Below are positions 21,001-28,400 of a stretch of 64,000 nt of DNA, one piece after another (position 1 is the stretch's first letter; every line of letters starts with the position of its first letter). The notes under the pieces are model-generated. The model was given only the letters and a program-made list of their open reading frames with translations. It did no database searches and was not told the DNA's origin. The stretch is taken from positions 2,141,001 to 2,205,000 of the forward strand of contig NC_087097.1 of NCBI RefSeq assembly GCF_963855985.1. Reading direction: 5' to 3'. A program made the translations under genes and the position numbers. This DNA is from Ostrinia nubilalis (Eukaryota; Arthropoda; Insecta; Lepidoptera; Crambidae).

Positions 21001-22290
21001 AAAAAAATATTTGAAAAGAAATGATTCTCACTTTGCATGGGAATAGTAAATGAAATTGTTTAAATAGTAAATCACCCATACTCAAGTTTGAATAGGTATC
21101 CTTCCTAATGTTGTTTATTTAAATCCTACCATTGCTTTAGTCAGCACAATTCAACAATGTGGAATAGACCATTGACCTTTTGACCCACTAGCTGGCAATG
21201 AAGAGATTTCTTTTATACATTTTTATTAACATGATAATGGCCAGACAGATACCAAAGTTCATTGAACTGTCTACAGACATTAATATCTGTATGGGAAATC
21301 TTCCAAAGCAAAAGTACACAAAACATTAGTCCCGGACAGAATAGGTATTACATGCGTATTATTCCAAGTCATTAGCCAGATATTTGGCAATGATACACAA
21401 ACCTTATAAACACCCACTTACATAGTAAGGCTTCACACAATAATGGGATTATTTTTACTAGAATAAGTGTACTTTTACATTGATTGTTTGGCTTCATTGA
21501 TTGTACAATGAGCACACAATGTTGTATAAAATAAATAAGATGTTCAAGTTAGCAAGTCAAAAAATATATCTAGGTCGACTAGCAAAGAAAACCATTAAAG
21601 AAGTAAAAATTTATGAAAAATTAAATTAGTGTCTTATTTGGAATTTTTAGGATATTTCCAGTTTCAAGAGGGGAAATGGATCACCACATGTCAAAAGCAG
21701 TAGGTCATAGGCCATAGCTACTCAGTTTCAAAGATTGGTATGGTGTTGAAAAAAAAACTAAGCTATTTCTGTACTCCGTTGTCCAAATTTATATTGAAAA
21801 GAAAAACTGGTCTGTAGCCTAAGTTATAACAGTCTACATAAAAAATGTTGAATATAAACCACACACACTACAAGAGCAAATCAAAAACTAAGACCAAAAG
21901 AACAGCAACAAAAAGTTGATTGAAACTATAGCATTTTATTCAGTTTTCCAACATCATATTCATTTTATTTAGACTGAGCAATGGTTATAAACCTACATTG
22001 ATGTTTTTTACTGATTATAATAACAAGGTAAGCCCCTGTAATTTCTCTTCTAAATGTTTTACATGAAACCAACTGCACAAAACTAAGCAAAACCAAGTGT
22101 CTCTGACAAGACTTAAAATGTATTTCTTATACTAGCACAGAGCTAAATTGGATTTCTTGGATTCATAAAGCCCTGAGAATATTCATACCTTCTTGGACTC
22201 CAAAGCTTCTTTCAGTTCTTCATGCTGGTTGTTCCAAACGAGCCAGTGAATAGGAAAGCGCTCAGCCACCTCGTCTGCGGTTATCGCCAT
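1..22290 (-). CDS. ANKRD13: Ankyrin repeat domain-containing protein 13 family (ANKRD13) gene, 3' end outside window
   Basis: Seven exons join in phase: 22189..22290, 12522..12663, 11794..11964, 9000..9143, 8430..8604, 689..926 and 1..136 (continues off the edge), about 369 codons. Exon 1 reads [20 protein letters not shown], exon 2 is an ankyrin unit ([20 protein letters not shown]), exon 3 ends [15 protein letters not shown], exon 4 starts VPLVSRMCP and has [20 protein letters not shown], exon 6 has [12 protein letters not shown] and [20 protein letters not shown]. These are the signature blocks of the ANKRD13 GPCR-chaperone domain. Vertebrate ANKRD13A/B/D bind ubiquitinated membrane cargo through C-terminal UIMs, while ANKRD13C acts as an ER chaperone; the UIM region would lie outside this window, so the subtype is open. 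Introns are packed with transposons, and exons 3, 5 and 6 have partial downstream copies. Confidence 0.93.
437..926 (-). repeat. ANKRD13: ANKRD13 exon 6 with a degraded exon-tail copy
   Basis: Exon 6 is 689..926 (acceptor CTCCAG, donor GTAAGT). A diverged copy of part of it ([18 protein letters not shown]...) lies downstream at about 437..545 and is open in the reading frame, but its donor region has drifted to unrelated sequence. Between them at 560..676 is a LINE or SINE 3' tail that also occurs at 5265..5392. The copy is the oldest-looking of the exon-tail duplications in the window. Confidence 0.65.
960..1142 (-). repeat. Interspersed repeat (short retroposon), copy also at 3836
   Basis: Reverse-strand copy of a sequence that is also present at 3836..4013: it begins near CTAAGTCTGTCGCCATAACA, passes through TTCCGGCAGTTAGAGGTAAG and ends at GCTTCCTCGTTGTGG followed by an A-rich tract. 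The A-rich end suggests a SINE or LINE tail. It lies in ANKRD13 intron 6. Confidence 0.6.
1143..1290 (-). repeat. tRNA-derived SINE fragment
   Basis: On the minus strand the head reads GTGTAGTGGTAAGACCACCT and later GGTTCGATTCC, which resemble the A and B boxes of the RNA polymerase III promoter in a tRNA. The two ends do not form an acceptor stem, so it is a SINE head, not a functional tRNA. The remaining 1300..1444 is AT-rich intron with nothing recognised. Confidence 0.55.
1445..2023 (+). repeat. 5' LTR of the BEL/Pao element
   Basis: Left long terminal repeat, 579 bp, with TG...CA ends. It contains a GC-rich stretch (GCCGCACACGCGGCCGAG) near its 3' end. A possible primer-binding segment starts three bases after it (TGGTCCTACGAGCC), but the matching tRNA was not identified. 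Confidence 0.88.
2075..3853 (+). CDS. Retrotransposon gag with truncated aspartic protease (BEL/Pao)
   Basis: A 592-aa frame. Residues near 180-320 carry the Pao/BEL gag block [16 protein letters not shown] followed by [13 protein letters not shown]. Zinc-binding cysteine/histidine clusters follow ([14 protein letters not shown] and [14 protein letters not shown]). An aspartic protease start is seen at [11 protein letters not shown]. The N-terminus has an alanine-rich helix with repeated [11 protein letters not shown]. The frame ends within the protease where the interspersed repeat at 3836 has been joined on, replacing the last residues with LSLSP, so the polyprotein is broken. Confidence 0.85.
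   Translation: MSLLRSPRGAAVKTRRQMMDEDKTNKVKVASEVLKSEGSQSTRTSSAARRLTIEAARKRAEIEIEAIEAAAEAAAEAAAKAAAKKAAIRKSLVDMELNADLAELGSEARTVRSSSEKVEAWLDTSHVEATRREENATCTAPQQRTDIQELAAALTGAISNAAATNLNDQLLSRLATSKDLPIYYGDPLDWLQFRNAYYESTAVCKYTYTENMWRLRKCLRGEAKDAVSSLLIDCTSPNEIIEMLELRFGRPEIIMNKIVSQLKKIQPLTESYHTELVQFAVKIRNHVAAARAIKQREYLQSPELVTLIVSKLPTLLVTKWADYAYTNSEVNEKPKLECLSDFLYLEAQKVAAAGVSFVQNQSEPRRKPEYTRNTHNNVLVFTNDEHNSDKCKFCKTQKHSLEQCLKFKRALRKDRWRFARTEKLCFQCLLPRHADTTCTAPECDVEGCGLGHHRLLHWWNPRPQQQTASERDGQRLSESDCETVNHTTALQCNDESQVLLKIVPVTVFGPKGSIHTHALLDDGSTVSLIASRLADEVGLHGAPHTMRARGAWDNELSCDTEIVNFEIANRDNKRFCLQARKISKLNYLSLSP
3836..4013 (+). repeat. Interspersed repeat that truncates the retrotransposon protease
   Basis: Same family as the repeat at 960..1142, opposite orientation, ending GCTTCCTCGTTGTGGATAAA and an A-rich tail. 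It provides the stop codon for the gag-protease frame. Confidence 0.6.
4014..5264. other. AT-rich internal part of the BEL/Pao element, no recognised coding
   Basis: No protein domain is recognised. Two related direct repeats, about 4320..4500 and 4500..4690, share AATTTATTGTAAGATTTCC and GAGAAATTCCAACTTCCGGG. A patch at 5047..5108 is rich in CCTAA units (the complement of the insect telomere repeat TTAGG) with interruptions. Confidence 0.4.
5265..5392 (+). repeat. LINE/SINE 3' tail, copy also at 560..676
   Basis: Shared core GAGTTTCTTCCGCCACTTCT, CACCAGCCCATGTTGT and a GGGCTTTATACTGAATAAA end. The AATAAA at the end is typical of a retroposon 3' end. Confidence 0.55.
5661..6472 (+). pseudogene. 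Frame-shifted ORF inside the BEL/Pao element, function unknown
   Basis: Two overlapping frames, 5661..6041 and 5978..6472 (126 and 164 aa). The first has imperfect repeats of a GCCGACGCGCTGGC-type unit giving DALAGSA / DALADSA peptides. The second is acidic and Leu-rich ([20 protein letters not shown]). No known domain was recognised. Position between gag and the 3' LTR suggests it belongs to the element, either a remnant of pol or an unrelated capture. Confidence 0.4.
6818..7393 (+). repeat. 3' LTR of the BEL/Pao element
   Basis: Right long terminal repeat, 576 bp, nearly identical to the left LTR. It differs by loss of three bases in the GTTGTATTGTTG region and an A-to-G change in CCTGAAATC. 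Confidence 0.88.
7693..8209. mobile_element. 517-bp interspersed element inside an exon-tail duplication
   Basis: A second copy is at 39897..40405 in the Gart array, almost the same throughout. It starts CCAGGCCTGTTCATCTCC and ends ACTTATTATTATTCTGTG. Here the bases CTACCT occur on both sides, consistent with a 6-bp target duplication. No terminal inverted repeat and no long ORF were seen (a short [19 protein letters not shown] peptide is present). Confidence 0.6.
8213..8604 (-). repeat. ANKRD13: ANKRD13 exon 5 with minisatellite and exon-tail copy
   Basis: Exon 5 is 8430..8604 ([10 protein letters not shown] ... [13 protein letters not shown], donor GTAGGC). Immediately past the donor is a 21-bp minisatellite at 8284..8409, six units of the type GCGCGGGACTGAGCCCTTGTG. 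Then comes a second copy of the exon tail at 8213..8283 coding for [20 protein letters not shown] with its own donor. A third, shorter copy of the same tail with one minisatellite unit lies at 7617..7692, split from the rest by the 517-bp repeat at 7693..8209. Confidence 0.8.
8658..8755. repeat. Interspersed repeat (CAAGTTTGTC family)
   Basis: The sequence CTCCTGTGTAGCCA...GCTTGACCG...CAAGTTTGTC matches copies at 43145..43290, 48793..48965 and 51883..52062. Short retroposon of unknown class. Confidence 0.5.
8796..8975 (+). repeat. LINE 3' fragment (WGRKVLEW family)
   Basis: Contains degraded coding for the C-terminal peptide seen intact at 43412..43630, ending GTGGACGTCATTTGGCTGAA. Lies in ANKRD13 intron 4. 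Confidence 0.6.
9306..10753 (+). mobile_element. hAT-type DNA transposon, non-autonomous
   Basis: Inverted ends TAGGGATTGCAAT are flanked by the 8-bp target duplication GTCACATT (9298..9305 and 10754..10761). Eight-base duplications are the hAT hallmark. At about 10069..10270 the frame reads [14 protein letters not shown], the dimerisation motif at the C-terminus of hAT transposases, followed by stops. Both ends are full of GGATCCAGC motifs. A 138-bp MITE (9646..9783) and a decayed retroposon (10380..10615, ending CGTGGGCGGAGAGCTAGT) have inserted into it. It lies in ANKRD13 intron 3. Confidence 0.88.
9646..9783. mobile_element. MITE with TAA target duplication, nested in the hAT element
   Basis: Termini GGGCTGATTTTAC and its complement, arms of about 50 bp containing ACTTTTAACTGAAGAATAAA, flanked by TAA on both sides. 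The 3-bp TWA duplication fits the PIF/Harbinger group. A related, shorter copy is at 59561..59672. Confidence 0.7.
11213..11964 (-). repeat. ANKRD13: ANKRD13 exon 3 followed by four shortened tandem copies
   Basis: The intact exon is 11794..11964 (171 nt, [13 protein letters not shown] ... [15 protein letters not shown]). Four copies follow at 11655..11774, 11493..11632, 11354..11473 and 11213..11332. Each keeps an AG acceptor, a [13 protein letters not shown] start, the [13 protein letters not shown] end and a GT donor, but lacks about 17 internal residues. Copies of 120 nt (first, third and fourth) keep the exon 3 splice phases, so each could in principle replace it in frame. The second copy (140 nt) does not. 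The gap between one donor and the next acceptor is only about 20 nt. A sixth, broken fragment lies at about 11110..11195. Confidence 0.8.
11985..12440 (+). repeat. LINE 3' fragment split by a MITE
   Basis: Decayed copy of the WGRKV-type LINE tail: CACCCAAAGGGCAATGGAGC before and GGCACATAGCTCG-type sequence after the MITE at 12093..12284. Lies in ANKRD13 intron 2. Confidence 0.55.
12093..12284. mobile_element. 192-bp MITE with TA target duplication
   Basis: Inverted arms start TAGATCGTTT and contain CACGAAGACGCGCCCCACCA and its complement. TA on each side suggests a Tc1/mariner-type derivation. Confidence 0.65.
12692..12849. mobile_element. MITE with CTAGGCGCAGAC inverted ends
   Basis: Inverted ends CTAGGCGCAGAC and an internal GGCCGAT/ATCGGCC palindrome. 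A related diverged copy lies at about 43955..44103. No clear target duplication was found. Confidence 0.55.
13304..13957 (-). pseudogene. Inverted endonuclease-RT linker of the same LINE
   Basis: A lysine-rich frame ([20 protein letters not shown]) typical of the region between the endonuclease and RT in LINE ORF2. It runs opposite to the RT and would sit directly before it in an uninverted element. The last residues below 13366 are flanking sequence. Confidence 0.75.
13366..15548 (+). mobile_element. Reverse-transcriptase LINE with inverted 5' segment
   Basis: The plus-strand frame 14014..15468 carries an RT; the segment 13366..13957 is the upstream part of the same protein but on the minus strand (13304..14047 frame, [17 protein letters not shown] ... 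[16 protein letters not shown]). The two halves meet at about 13957. This is the product expected from twin priming during LINE integration. The 3' end is AATAAAAAGGCTTATTATTA. Lies in ANKRD13 intron 1. Confidence 0.85.
14014..15468 (+). CDS. LINE reverse transcriptase (5' truncated)
   Basis: A 484-aa frame whose RT domain runs through [61 protein letters not shown] and the catalytic FADDIV box. The tail has [12 protein letters not shown] and [17 protein letters not shown], features of non-LTR retrotransposon proteins with an APE-type endonuclease. The endonuclease itself is missing. The frame is open in this copy from RT to stop. Clade not determined; RTE-like features are an inference. Confidence 0.85.
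   Translation: MEKAPGPDKVTNELLKGTLEELLPILTSIFNEILTSGLIPIQWKTSNIILIFKKGQKEDIGNYRPISLMSNIYKVFSKVILGRISKKLDENQPREQAGFRQKYSTLDHIHTVKQIVEKYNEYNKKLYMAFIDYTKAFDSIKHTALWDSLEQQGIPINYINIIKNIYSNCEARIQLETLGNKFKIEKGVRQGDPLSPKLFSAALESIFRKLDWKEYGLNIQGVKLNHLRFADDIVLFEENPTDLNKMIESLHAESTKVGLYMNMSKTNLLTNSDPVEIKIDNQPLAYVPDYIYLGQLISHKDQTTKEIERRIANGWKKFWSLKEVLKSKELSMQIKRKVFNTCILPVITYGCETWALTKHHREKLERCQRAMERSLIGIKKQDRVRSSTIREKTKVVDIITRIDQQKWRWAGHMIRDPEEKWCKSVTDWYPRDGKRSRGRQQTRWEDDLKLTVGHYWRRVARDRSQWKSLEEAYAKRQTELRDIL
15549..16800 (-). mobile_element. Non-LTR retrotransposon 3' part with zinc finger and RLE domain
   Basis: The frame 15655..16785 (376 aa) lacks RT but keeps [18 protein letters not shown] (CCHC-type finger) followed by [20 protein letters not shown], the PD...D-x-A pattern of the restriction-like endonuclease used by R2/R4/Dong-type elements. 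5' truncated at about 16800. The 3' end abuts the TTA-rich tail of the preceding LINE. Confidence 0.78.
16801..17525 (-). mobile_element. Second, related RLE-type retrotransposon 3' fragment
   Basis: Minus-strand translation gives [24 protein letters not shown] and HLIDIA-like [12 protein letters not shown], then [16 protein letters not shown] (16896..17099 frame). Clearly homologous to, but diverged from, the neighbour at 15549..16800; both lie head-to-tail on one strand, separated by TTA microsatellites. Confidence 0.72.
17545..18246 (+). repeat. Retroposon 3' end with (ATT)n tail
   Basis: About 700 bp with no long coding frame, ending GCGGGGCTATTATTATTATT. Part of its start (GTGGGGATACAGATCCAACA) resembles 32735..32755. 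Class unknown. Confidence 0.45.
18790..18999 (-). repeat. tRNA-derived SINE
   Basis: Minus strand: GCCGAACGGTGAAGGGGTC (A-box-like), GCGGGTTCGGTCCCCGCC (B-box and stem), a body, and an A tail seen as the T run at 18790..18812. Nested in the piggyBac-like element. Confidence 0.7.
19262..19800 (-). repeat. LINE 3' fragment (WGRKVLEW family)
   Basis: Reverse-strand copy that includes [14 protein letters not shown] and ends at the common tail GCCAAATGACGTCCACTGCT. Frames are broken. Nested in the piggyBac-like element. Confidence 0.65.
20757..20925 (+). repeat. Interspersed repeat (CTAGCTTTCCGCCCGCGG family)
   Basis: Starts ACTAGCTTTCCGCCCGCGGC and ends TATAATATTAGTA. Other copies: 31937..32165 (reverse), 42115..42310, 49520..49910. 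Common short retroposon type in moths. The rest of 20640..22180, the end of ANKRD13 intron 1, is AT-rich with nothing else recognised. Confidence 0.6.
22189..22290 (-). CDS. ANKRD13: ANKRD13 exon 1 with start codon
   Basis: A 34-codon exon starts at the ATG at 22290 in the context GCGATGGCG and ends with lysine codons at a GTATGA donor. [19 protein letters not shown] matches the N-terminus of ANKRD13 proteins (FPLHWLVW...). It ends in phase 0, and exon 2 (12522..12663, acceptor ATTCAG) also starts in phase 0, which gives a 9.5-kb first intron filled with mobile elements. An upstream out-of-frame ATG (ATGCGATGG) sits five bases before the chosen start. Confidence 0.9.
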
Positions 22291-22816
22291 CGCATCAAAT
22301 TATCATCAGTTAGCACAACAAGAAGTAGATATTATTTAATTATTCGAAACTCCTATCACACTTTTCATTAGAACTAAAAGTATTAACTTAATTTAATGCA
22401 ATTTATTTTAAAAAAATATCGTAAAATTCTACTCAATTTTCCGCTCTCTTCCGAAAACTCGAAAACTGACAGTTTCTTTTTTTTAATCTAGTTGGTTGAT
22501 AGAGACGTCCATTAATTCAATTGTTAAACACTTGTTGGATTTACCTTTTGGAATTGATATGTTGACTATCGATTGCTGAGTACAGTGAATGATACAATGT
22601 CATGAATGTGGGCCTTGCTTGCATGAAGAAGAAAAAAAATATCACTGTCAATTTTCTTCGTTGACATTTATTTACCTCAAGAAGATTCATCACTATAGAT
22701 GACCCACGCCAAAACCCACGCTGAACTGTCCCACCAAACTCAATGACAGGGGGGCGCTACCATCGTCCAACTATATGGTTTCCAACATGGCAAAAATCTG
22801 AACCAGCGATCCGGTA

Positions 22817-23167
22817 TTGACGGTGGCGCCCCACTGTCAATGTCATCGACAGGACAGTCCAGTATTTTGGAACTATACAATGAATCGCTTACGACTTGGA
22901 CATGCAAAATTTCCAACCCACCTTAAACGGATTAAAATGGTCTCTACAGATAAATGCGAATTTTGTCAGGCAGACGCGGCAGACTTAGACCATCTTATTC
23001 TTCATTGCCCAGCCTTTAATTTGGAAAGGCTTTTGCTAGTGGATGGCTTACTGAAGATCTATCAAGAAGATGAAAATATTCCCCGCCTCTTGCCATCCAT
23101 ACTAGCGAATGAGAAGTCATACCAACATATTTACCAGTACATTGTAAATACTCATATAAATTTATGA
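22817..23167 (+). pseudogene. Non-LTR retrotransposon C-terminal fragment
   Basis: 116-aa frame with MNRLRLGHAKFPTHLKRI and the finger CEFCQADAADLDHLILHC, as found after the RNase H or RT region of Jockey/R1-type elements. No RT is present. Confidence 0.6.
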
Positions 23168-23706
23168 AGACATTTCAATATAGACACAGAAGAACAGAAA
23201 TCCTGAACTCATATCCATTGTAAATACTCAGAATGTACTCATGGATGAAAATACTACTAGAAATACCTCACTAAAGATTTGGCCGTAAGGATACTATCCG
23301 AAGCCATTAAACCTGTTAGAAAAAAAAAATTGACATTTATTTTGACCAGGGTGTGGAAACTTCCATACAACGGTCATCGAAGTGAAACTTGCTTCCAAAC
23401 AGCGACATCGGTGAATAAATTCAAATACTTTTTAACTACCCTAAAACGCTCCAGATGTCGCTGCTCCTGTTTCCTTCATATTTTCATTTTTTTCTTAATT
23501 AAAATATATTTGAGAATATTGTTAATTACAATGTGAAAACTTTTTTAAATGAAATTAATTTGTTTTAATTTAAAACTGAACATTGACATTTTTGTTATAA
23601 TTTACATAATAGAGTAGTAGAAATTACTATTTAACATATGGCAACTTTGTTTTTCCTCCAAAATGGCCGGTGTTGTTTTTGTTATGTTAAATGCATTCTT
23701 GTTTTC

Positions 23707-23958
23707 TTAGCCATCATTTAAGTTTTCTGTGGCCCTATTAAAGTATTGAAGAGTCGTCGAGTCAAATTCAAGTTCATTCCTTCGTACCTGCTGCTGTTCT
23801 GGTTCATCGGAGTTTTGTTCGTTCCTTCGTGAATCGCGAAGAAACTTTCTGTTATGTTCACAAGTGATCTGAGTTTTCCCAATGTGCAAATGCTTTTTTA
23901 GTGTTGTTGAAAACTTTGCGAAAAGACGCATTTGGTGTATAATATTATGTGTGTTCAT
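23707..23958 (-). CDS. Unrecognised small ORF (83 aa)
   Basis: Open from ATG 23958 to TAA. From an internal Met it reads MRLFAKFSTTLKKHLHIGK, basic and amphipathic like a mitochondrial presequence, then a hydrophilic Q/E/N/R-rich part. No family recognised. It lies in the divergent intergenic region. Could be a real small gene, an exon, or chance. Confidence 0.2.
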   Translation of the reverse strand: MNTHNIIHQMRLFAKFSTTLKKHLHIGKTQITCEHNRKFLRDSRRNEQNSDEPEQQQVRRNELEFDSTTLQYFNRATENLNDG

Positions 23959-24014
23959 AAATAAAGTAAAATTATTAAATTCAAAAGTTTTTGTTTACTT
24001 ATTTGCATTTCCAT

Positions 24015-24122
24015 GTGCAATGTAGAATTTTTCCAAATCCATTATTTTGAAAATAATACAATACGTACACCATAAAGATAAATATTTTCAAAATAATGGA
24101 TTTGAAAAAATTCTACATTGTA
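24015..24122. repeat. Inverted repeat (hairpin)
   Basis: Arms of about 38 bp containing CCAAATCCATTATTTTGAAA and its complement, separated by about 30 bp. May be a small MITE. Confidence 0.6.
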
Positions 24123-24243
24123 CATCATAAAAACAATAATTCTTTGAAGGTTATGAGGGCCTATGTGTGCGTGAACTGTGTGTATGTGTGCGTGGACTTT
24201 ATGTATGTATGTGTGCGTGTACTATGTATGTATGTGGGATTAC

Positions 24244-25060
24244 TAATGTTTGGCCAAAAAACGTTTCCCAAATTATCACATCGCAAACAACGTTTCGCAA
24301 ATTTTCATTTGGCAAATTCTCATTTGGCAAAAAAACTTATTGCAAACTTTTAATTCGCAAATGTCGTTTTTGGCATATTATTGTTTAGCAAATTATTGTT
24401 TGGCAAAGTATGTTTTGCCAAATGTTTTATTTGGCAAAAATATTTCACGTAAACTATTTACAAAATAATTTGATTGTCGCATATAATGGACTACAAATTA
24501 GCTTGTGGTTATTATTTTGTTTAGTGAGTAGATAATATAAAATTTGTTCTAAATTAATTTTCATATTTCATTCTTTTTATCGAAATTTCCAAATGATTCA
24601 TTAAACAATAGAGGTGATTCTAGCGCTCGGCGGCCGCTGCCGCGGCACGCTTCGCTCGCCTTCGCGCGTTAAGGGTCACTGTTCTAACCTAACCTAACCT
24701 ACTATTTTCTGCGATACCTACAGCTTTCTGCAACCATACTATTTTCTGCAATCTCTTTGTTTTACATAAAATTCTTGTGAAAACCATGATCATCTGCCTT
24801 ATGCTTTGATTTGTGGGTAACGGTGGGTAAGTATGTGAAGTGTCAATTTGACCAAACAAATTATTTGGGATGTAATATTTGGCAAAATAAAACATTTGCT
24901 ATATAAACATTTGCCAAGTAAAATTTTGCCAAATGATAATTTGACCAAATGAATTAGTTGCGAAAAGTACAGTTGCTAAAAGTTCATTTGGGAAATAAAA
25001 CTTTGGCGATAAGTTGTTTGCGAAGTGAAATTTGGCGAAAAGTAATTTGGCCAAACGGAA
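24244..25060. mobile_element. Foldback element with TTTGGCAAA motif arrays
   Basis: The left arm (24244..24440) has TTTGGCAAA or TTTCGCAAA about every 12-16 bases; the right arm (24850..25060) has the same kind of motifs in reverse. The ends are TGTTTGGCCAAAAAACG and TAATTTGGCCAAACGG. The centre (24630..24710) has a CpG-rich bit and three CCTAA units. Confidence 0.55.
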
Positions 25061-25296
25061 GGATACCATGTATGTGAGCGTTACGTACGTAGGTTAAGTA
25101 CAGGGAATTTAACACCAGGCTGTCAATTAGTAGGCTCAAAAATTTGACAGAGAGGGTTCTCTATTTCCTATGTATTACTTTTCTCTATGATTTTGACATT
25201 TGGCGTATTCAATCAACAAAAACATTTGGAATTTCAGGAAAAACACCAGTTTTTACGTAATGGATCACTCAATTTATTAATTTTATTAAAAAGAAA

Positions 25297-25413
25297 ATGA
25301 AACCGTGTATTAATCAATTTGTTTATTTGCAATGTAGAAACCCAGTTAAATTATATTACAACTTAGTTACAGTAAGAACATTGATCGCCAAATCAAACGA
25401 GAAGAAACTCCAA
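25297..25413 (+). CDS. DNAJC28: DNAJC28 exon 1 (start)
   Basis: ATG in the context AAAATGA opens a 39-codon frame without stop that ends CTCCAA before GTAAGT, and joins in phase to the J-domain exon at 25540 (acceptor ATTACAG). It has many basic and hydroxyl residues and no acidic ones before its last few, as in a mitochondrial presequence. No upstream in-frame ATG was seen close by. Confidence 0.75.
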
Positions 25414-28400
25414 GTAAGTTTACAGATATCTAGTCTTTAAAAATCTTAGCTGAATTAACAGTTTACATGATATCTTGAGTTGTTCGTATACATCCCACAT
25501 CTCGGTATTTATCATACAACCTTTTCTCGAACATTACAGGAATGCTATCAACTATTGAACATACCGGTGGATTCCAAACAAGATGCAGTCCGCGAAGCTT
25601 TCCTGCAGCTGGCAAAGAAGTACCACCCGGATTCCGGATCACCAGAGGCAAATATGGACAAATTTGTTGCAGTAGAAAACGCCTTCCGAGTTCTAACCAA
25701 ACACAACACTGGAGCATCAAATAACAAAGAAATCGAAAAGATTGTGTATGATATTCGGGTATGTAATTTTTGGCTCCTCACAAGAAGGATGCGGCTACAT
25801 GTTTCGTATTTTTTGTAGGAAAAGATATAAAGAAATTAAGTATTCCTATAAAGTTTCAATTTATGGAAATGTACAGTTTCGGAGAAAAAAAATGGCAAAA
25901 GTTATGAATTTCACACATTACAAGGTTAGTCATTATGTTGATAAAGTCAAGAAATAAGAGTTGGGTAGTTTTTCTAGCAAGGACTTTTAGCTTTGAAGTA
26001 ACCCAAATAATAATGTAAATAAATTGGTTACAGCACACAGCTCCTCAACATCGACAATATTTGAGCTATGAAGGTATTGGCCACGGCACTCCATCCCAGC
26101 GGCAGAAACAGTGGGCCCAAGCGAAAGCCCAGAGAGCTGCAAACAATGTAATGGAACACCGCATAGCAAAAGCTGTTGCTTCTGACAACACACTCATGAA
26201 AAAAGGGGTTAGTCCCAACGGCCCCGGTGGATCTGCCCCGTCAACGGGGCGGATGGGAAAAAGTGTTTCAACGACCCCGGTAGTCATAGTCTTAGCGTTC
26301 AACGGGATGGATGGAACACATCAAGTGTCAACCACCCCGGTATATCGTTTAACGGGGCGGATGGATCAAATCAAGTTTCAACCACCCCGGTATTTCACTA
26401 AACGTGAAGGATGACACAGATCTAAAAGGTTCCACCTTCGTATTACATACCGAAAATAAAACCTGTTAATAAAATAAAATAAATAATGTAAATAATAATC
26501 AGTTTTATTTAACAGTCACCGTTTAAAAAATCTTCAGCATAAAAGTAAGTTTGATTGTCACAAAATATTATGGTCATAAACCTATTGATTACGTTTAGAA
26601 TCACAGATGCGCAATTGCATTAATCAGTCAATATTAATAACACTCTAATAGTCTAATTTGATAAAAACTAACTCTAAAACTCCTCACTAACAAAATATAA
26701 TAACAAGGAAATCTAAAATTGTTACAAAATATAATTATTATTTAAGAATCACAGATACGTAGTTACATTAATCAGGTGTTGATTAACAATAGAACTTAAA
26801 CTACTACTTAAATAAATAATTAATAAAGCTTAATAAAACTATTAAAAAAAGCAACCGAATATCATAGAGTTGTTAAACATACTGCTCAGCGACGCCTCCT
26901 ATTATGAAGAGATTTCAAAACAAGTAGAAAATCTGTCAGCATCTCAGCAGTGTAATCTTTACTTTGGGACGACTTTATTATAGAAAAAACAAAGGAATTT
27001 TTGAATGGCCAAATGGGGTGCCCTCTCAGACGCATAACAGTATTTGCATACAGTTTTTTCGCATAAACTTTGATATGCATAGTTTTCTAAATGCATAATT
27101 GTTTCTTAGGCATAATAATAACTTTCTCTAATTTTCAATACCATAATTTAAATAATCATAAATGTAAAAAACATAATTTTTATATTCCTAAAGTTTATTT
27201 TTAATAAAATACGATAAACATAATGTAATTATTTATAACATTTAAAGTCATAAATATTGTCTATAAGAGCAACCAACATATGATGTTGCGAACGATCTTC
27301 CTTCCACCTTTACACTCTTTCGGCTTTCGTAATTTGTAAAAACTAATTTCTCTGTGTTATTGTCATTTTTGTTCTTAATTTTTGACCTGTCTCTTAGAAA
27401 ACTTAAGCTCGTGAAAATACATTCTGTTTGATCTCGAATCCCTCTTTATACAGTGTGAGTCACGTTAAAGTGTACATATGAAAATAGATGAAATCGTATA
27501 CAGGGTTACAGGGTGTTGATTTCAATACTCGCCATATTTAGGGAGTTGATTAAGTAGCTTATTCTGATCACGAATCAGTAAAGAAATTGACAACAAAAAA
27601 AAATTAAATCTAACTTTAACTTTAGTTAGTCAAAGAAAAATACCTATTTACACTACCTACTTTACGTGGCTTCCTTCAGTAGGTTATCCGACATGATAAG
27701 CGAGCGATCCGCGTAGCTCGATGGTGCCATAGTGTAAACTATTGCAGTATTGCGAGCCACAGTACAGTTAATTTCGCACGGAAAATATTTGCTAAAAATT
27801 CCACTTTCGTTTGCAAAACTTTTTTGGTGGATAATGCGTTTATTTAAGTCAGGATAGATCACCTAAATAAATATGGCGAGGATTGAAATCAACACCCTGT
27901 ATAGTAGTAATAGTTTCATCTATTTTCATATGCGTCGCTGAGCAGTATGTTTAACAACTCTATGATATTCGGTTGCTTTTTTTAATAGTTTTATTAAGCT
28001 TTATTAATGATTTATTTAAGTAGTAGTTTAAGTTCTATTGTTAATCAACACCTGATTAATGTAACTACGTATCTGTGAATCTTAAATAATAATTATATTT
28101 TGTAACAATTTTAGATTTCCTTGTTATTATATTTTGTTAGTGAGGAGTTTTAGAGTTACTTTTTATCAAATTAGACTATTAGAGTGTTATTAATATTGAC
28201 TGATTAATGCAATTGCGCATCTGTGATTGTAAACGTAATCTATAGGTTTATGACCATTATATTTTATTTTATTTTTATTTTATTTTATTGTTAGGAAAAC
28301 AAACAGCATTCTTTAACACATATAGAGTTACCAATTAAACTAAAAAAATAAACTAAATTAAATTAAAAAAAATTGTGACAATCAAACTTACTTTTATGCT

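Larger units (their letters stand above)
22291..25296. promoter_or_regulatory. Intergenic region between divergent ANKRD13 and DNAJC28
   Basis: About 3 kb between the two start codons, so promoters of both genes should lie here, but no TATA or initiator could be assigned. It holds a LINE fragment (22817..23167), a hairpin (24015..24122), a TG-rich tract (24160..24240) and a foldback region (24244..25060). Confidence 0.4.
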
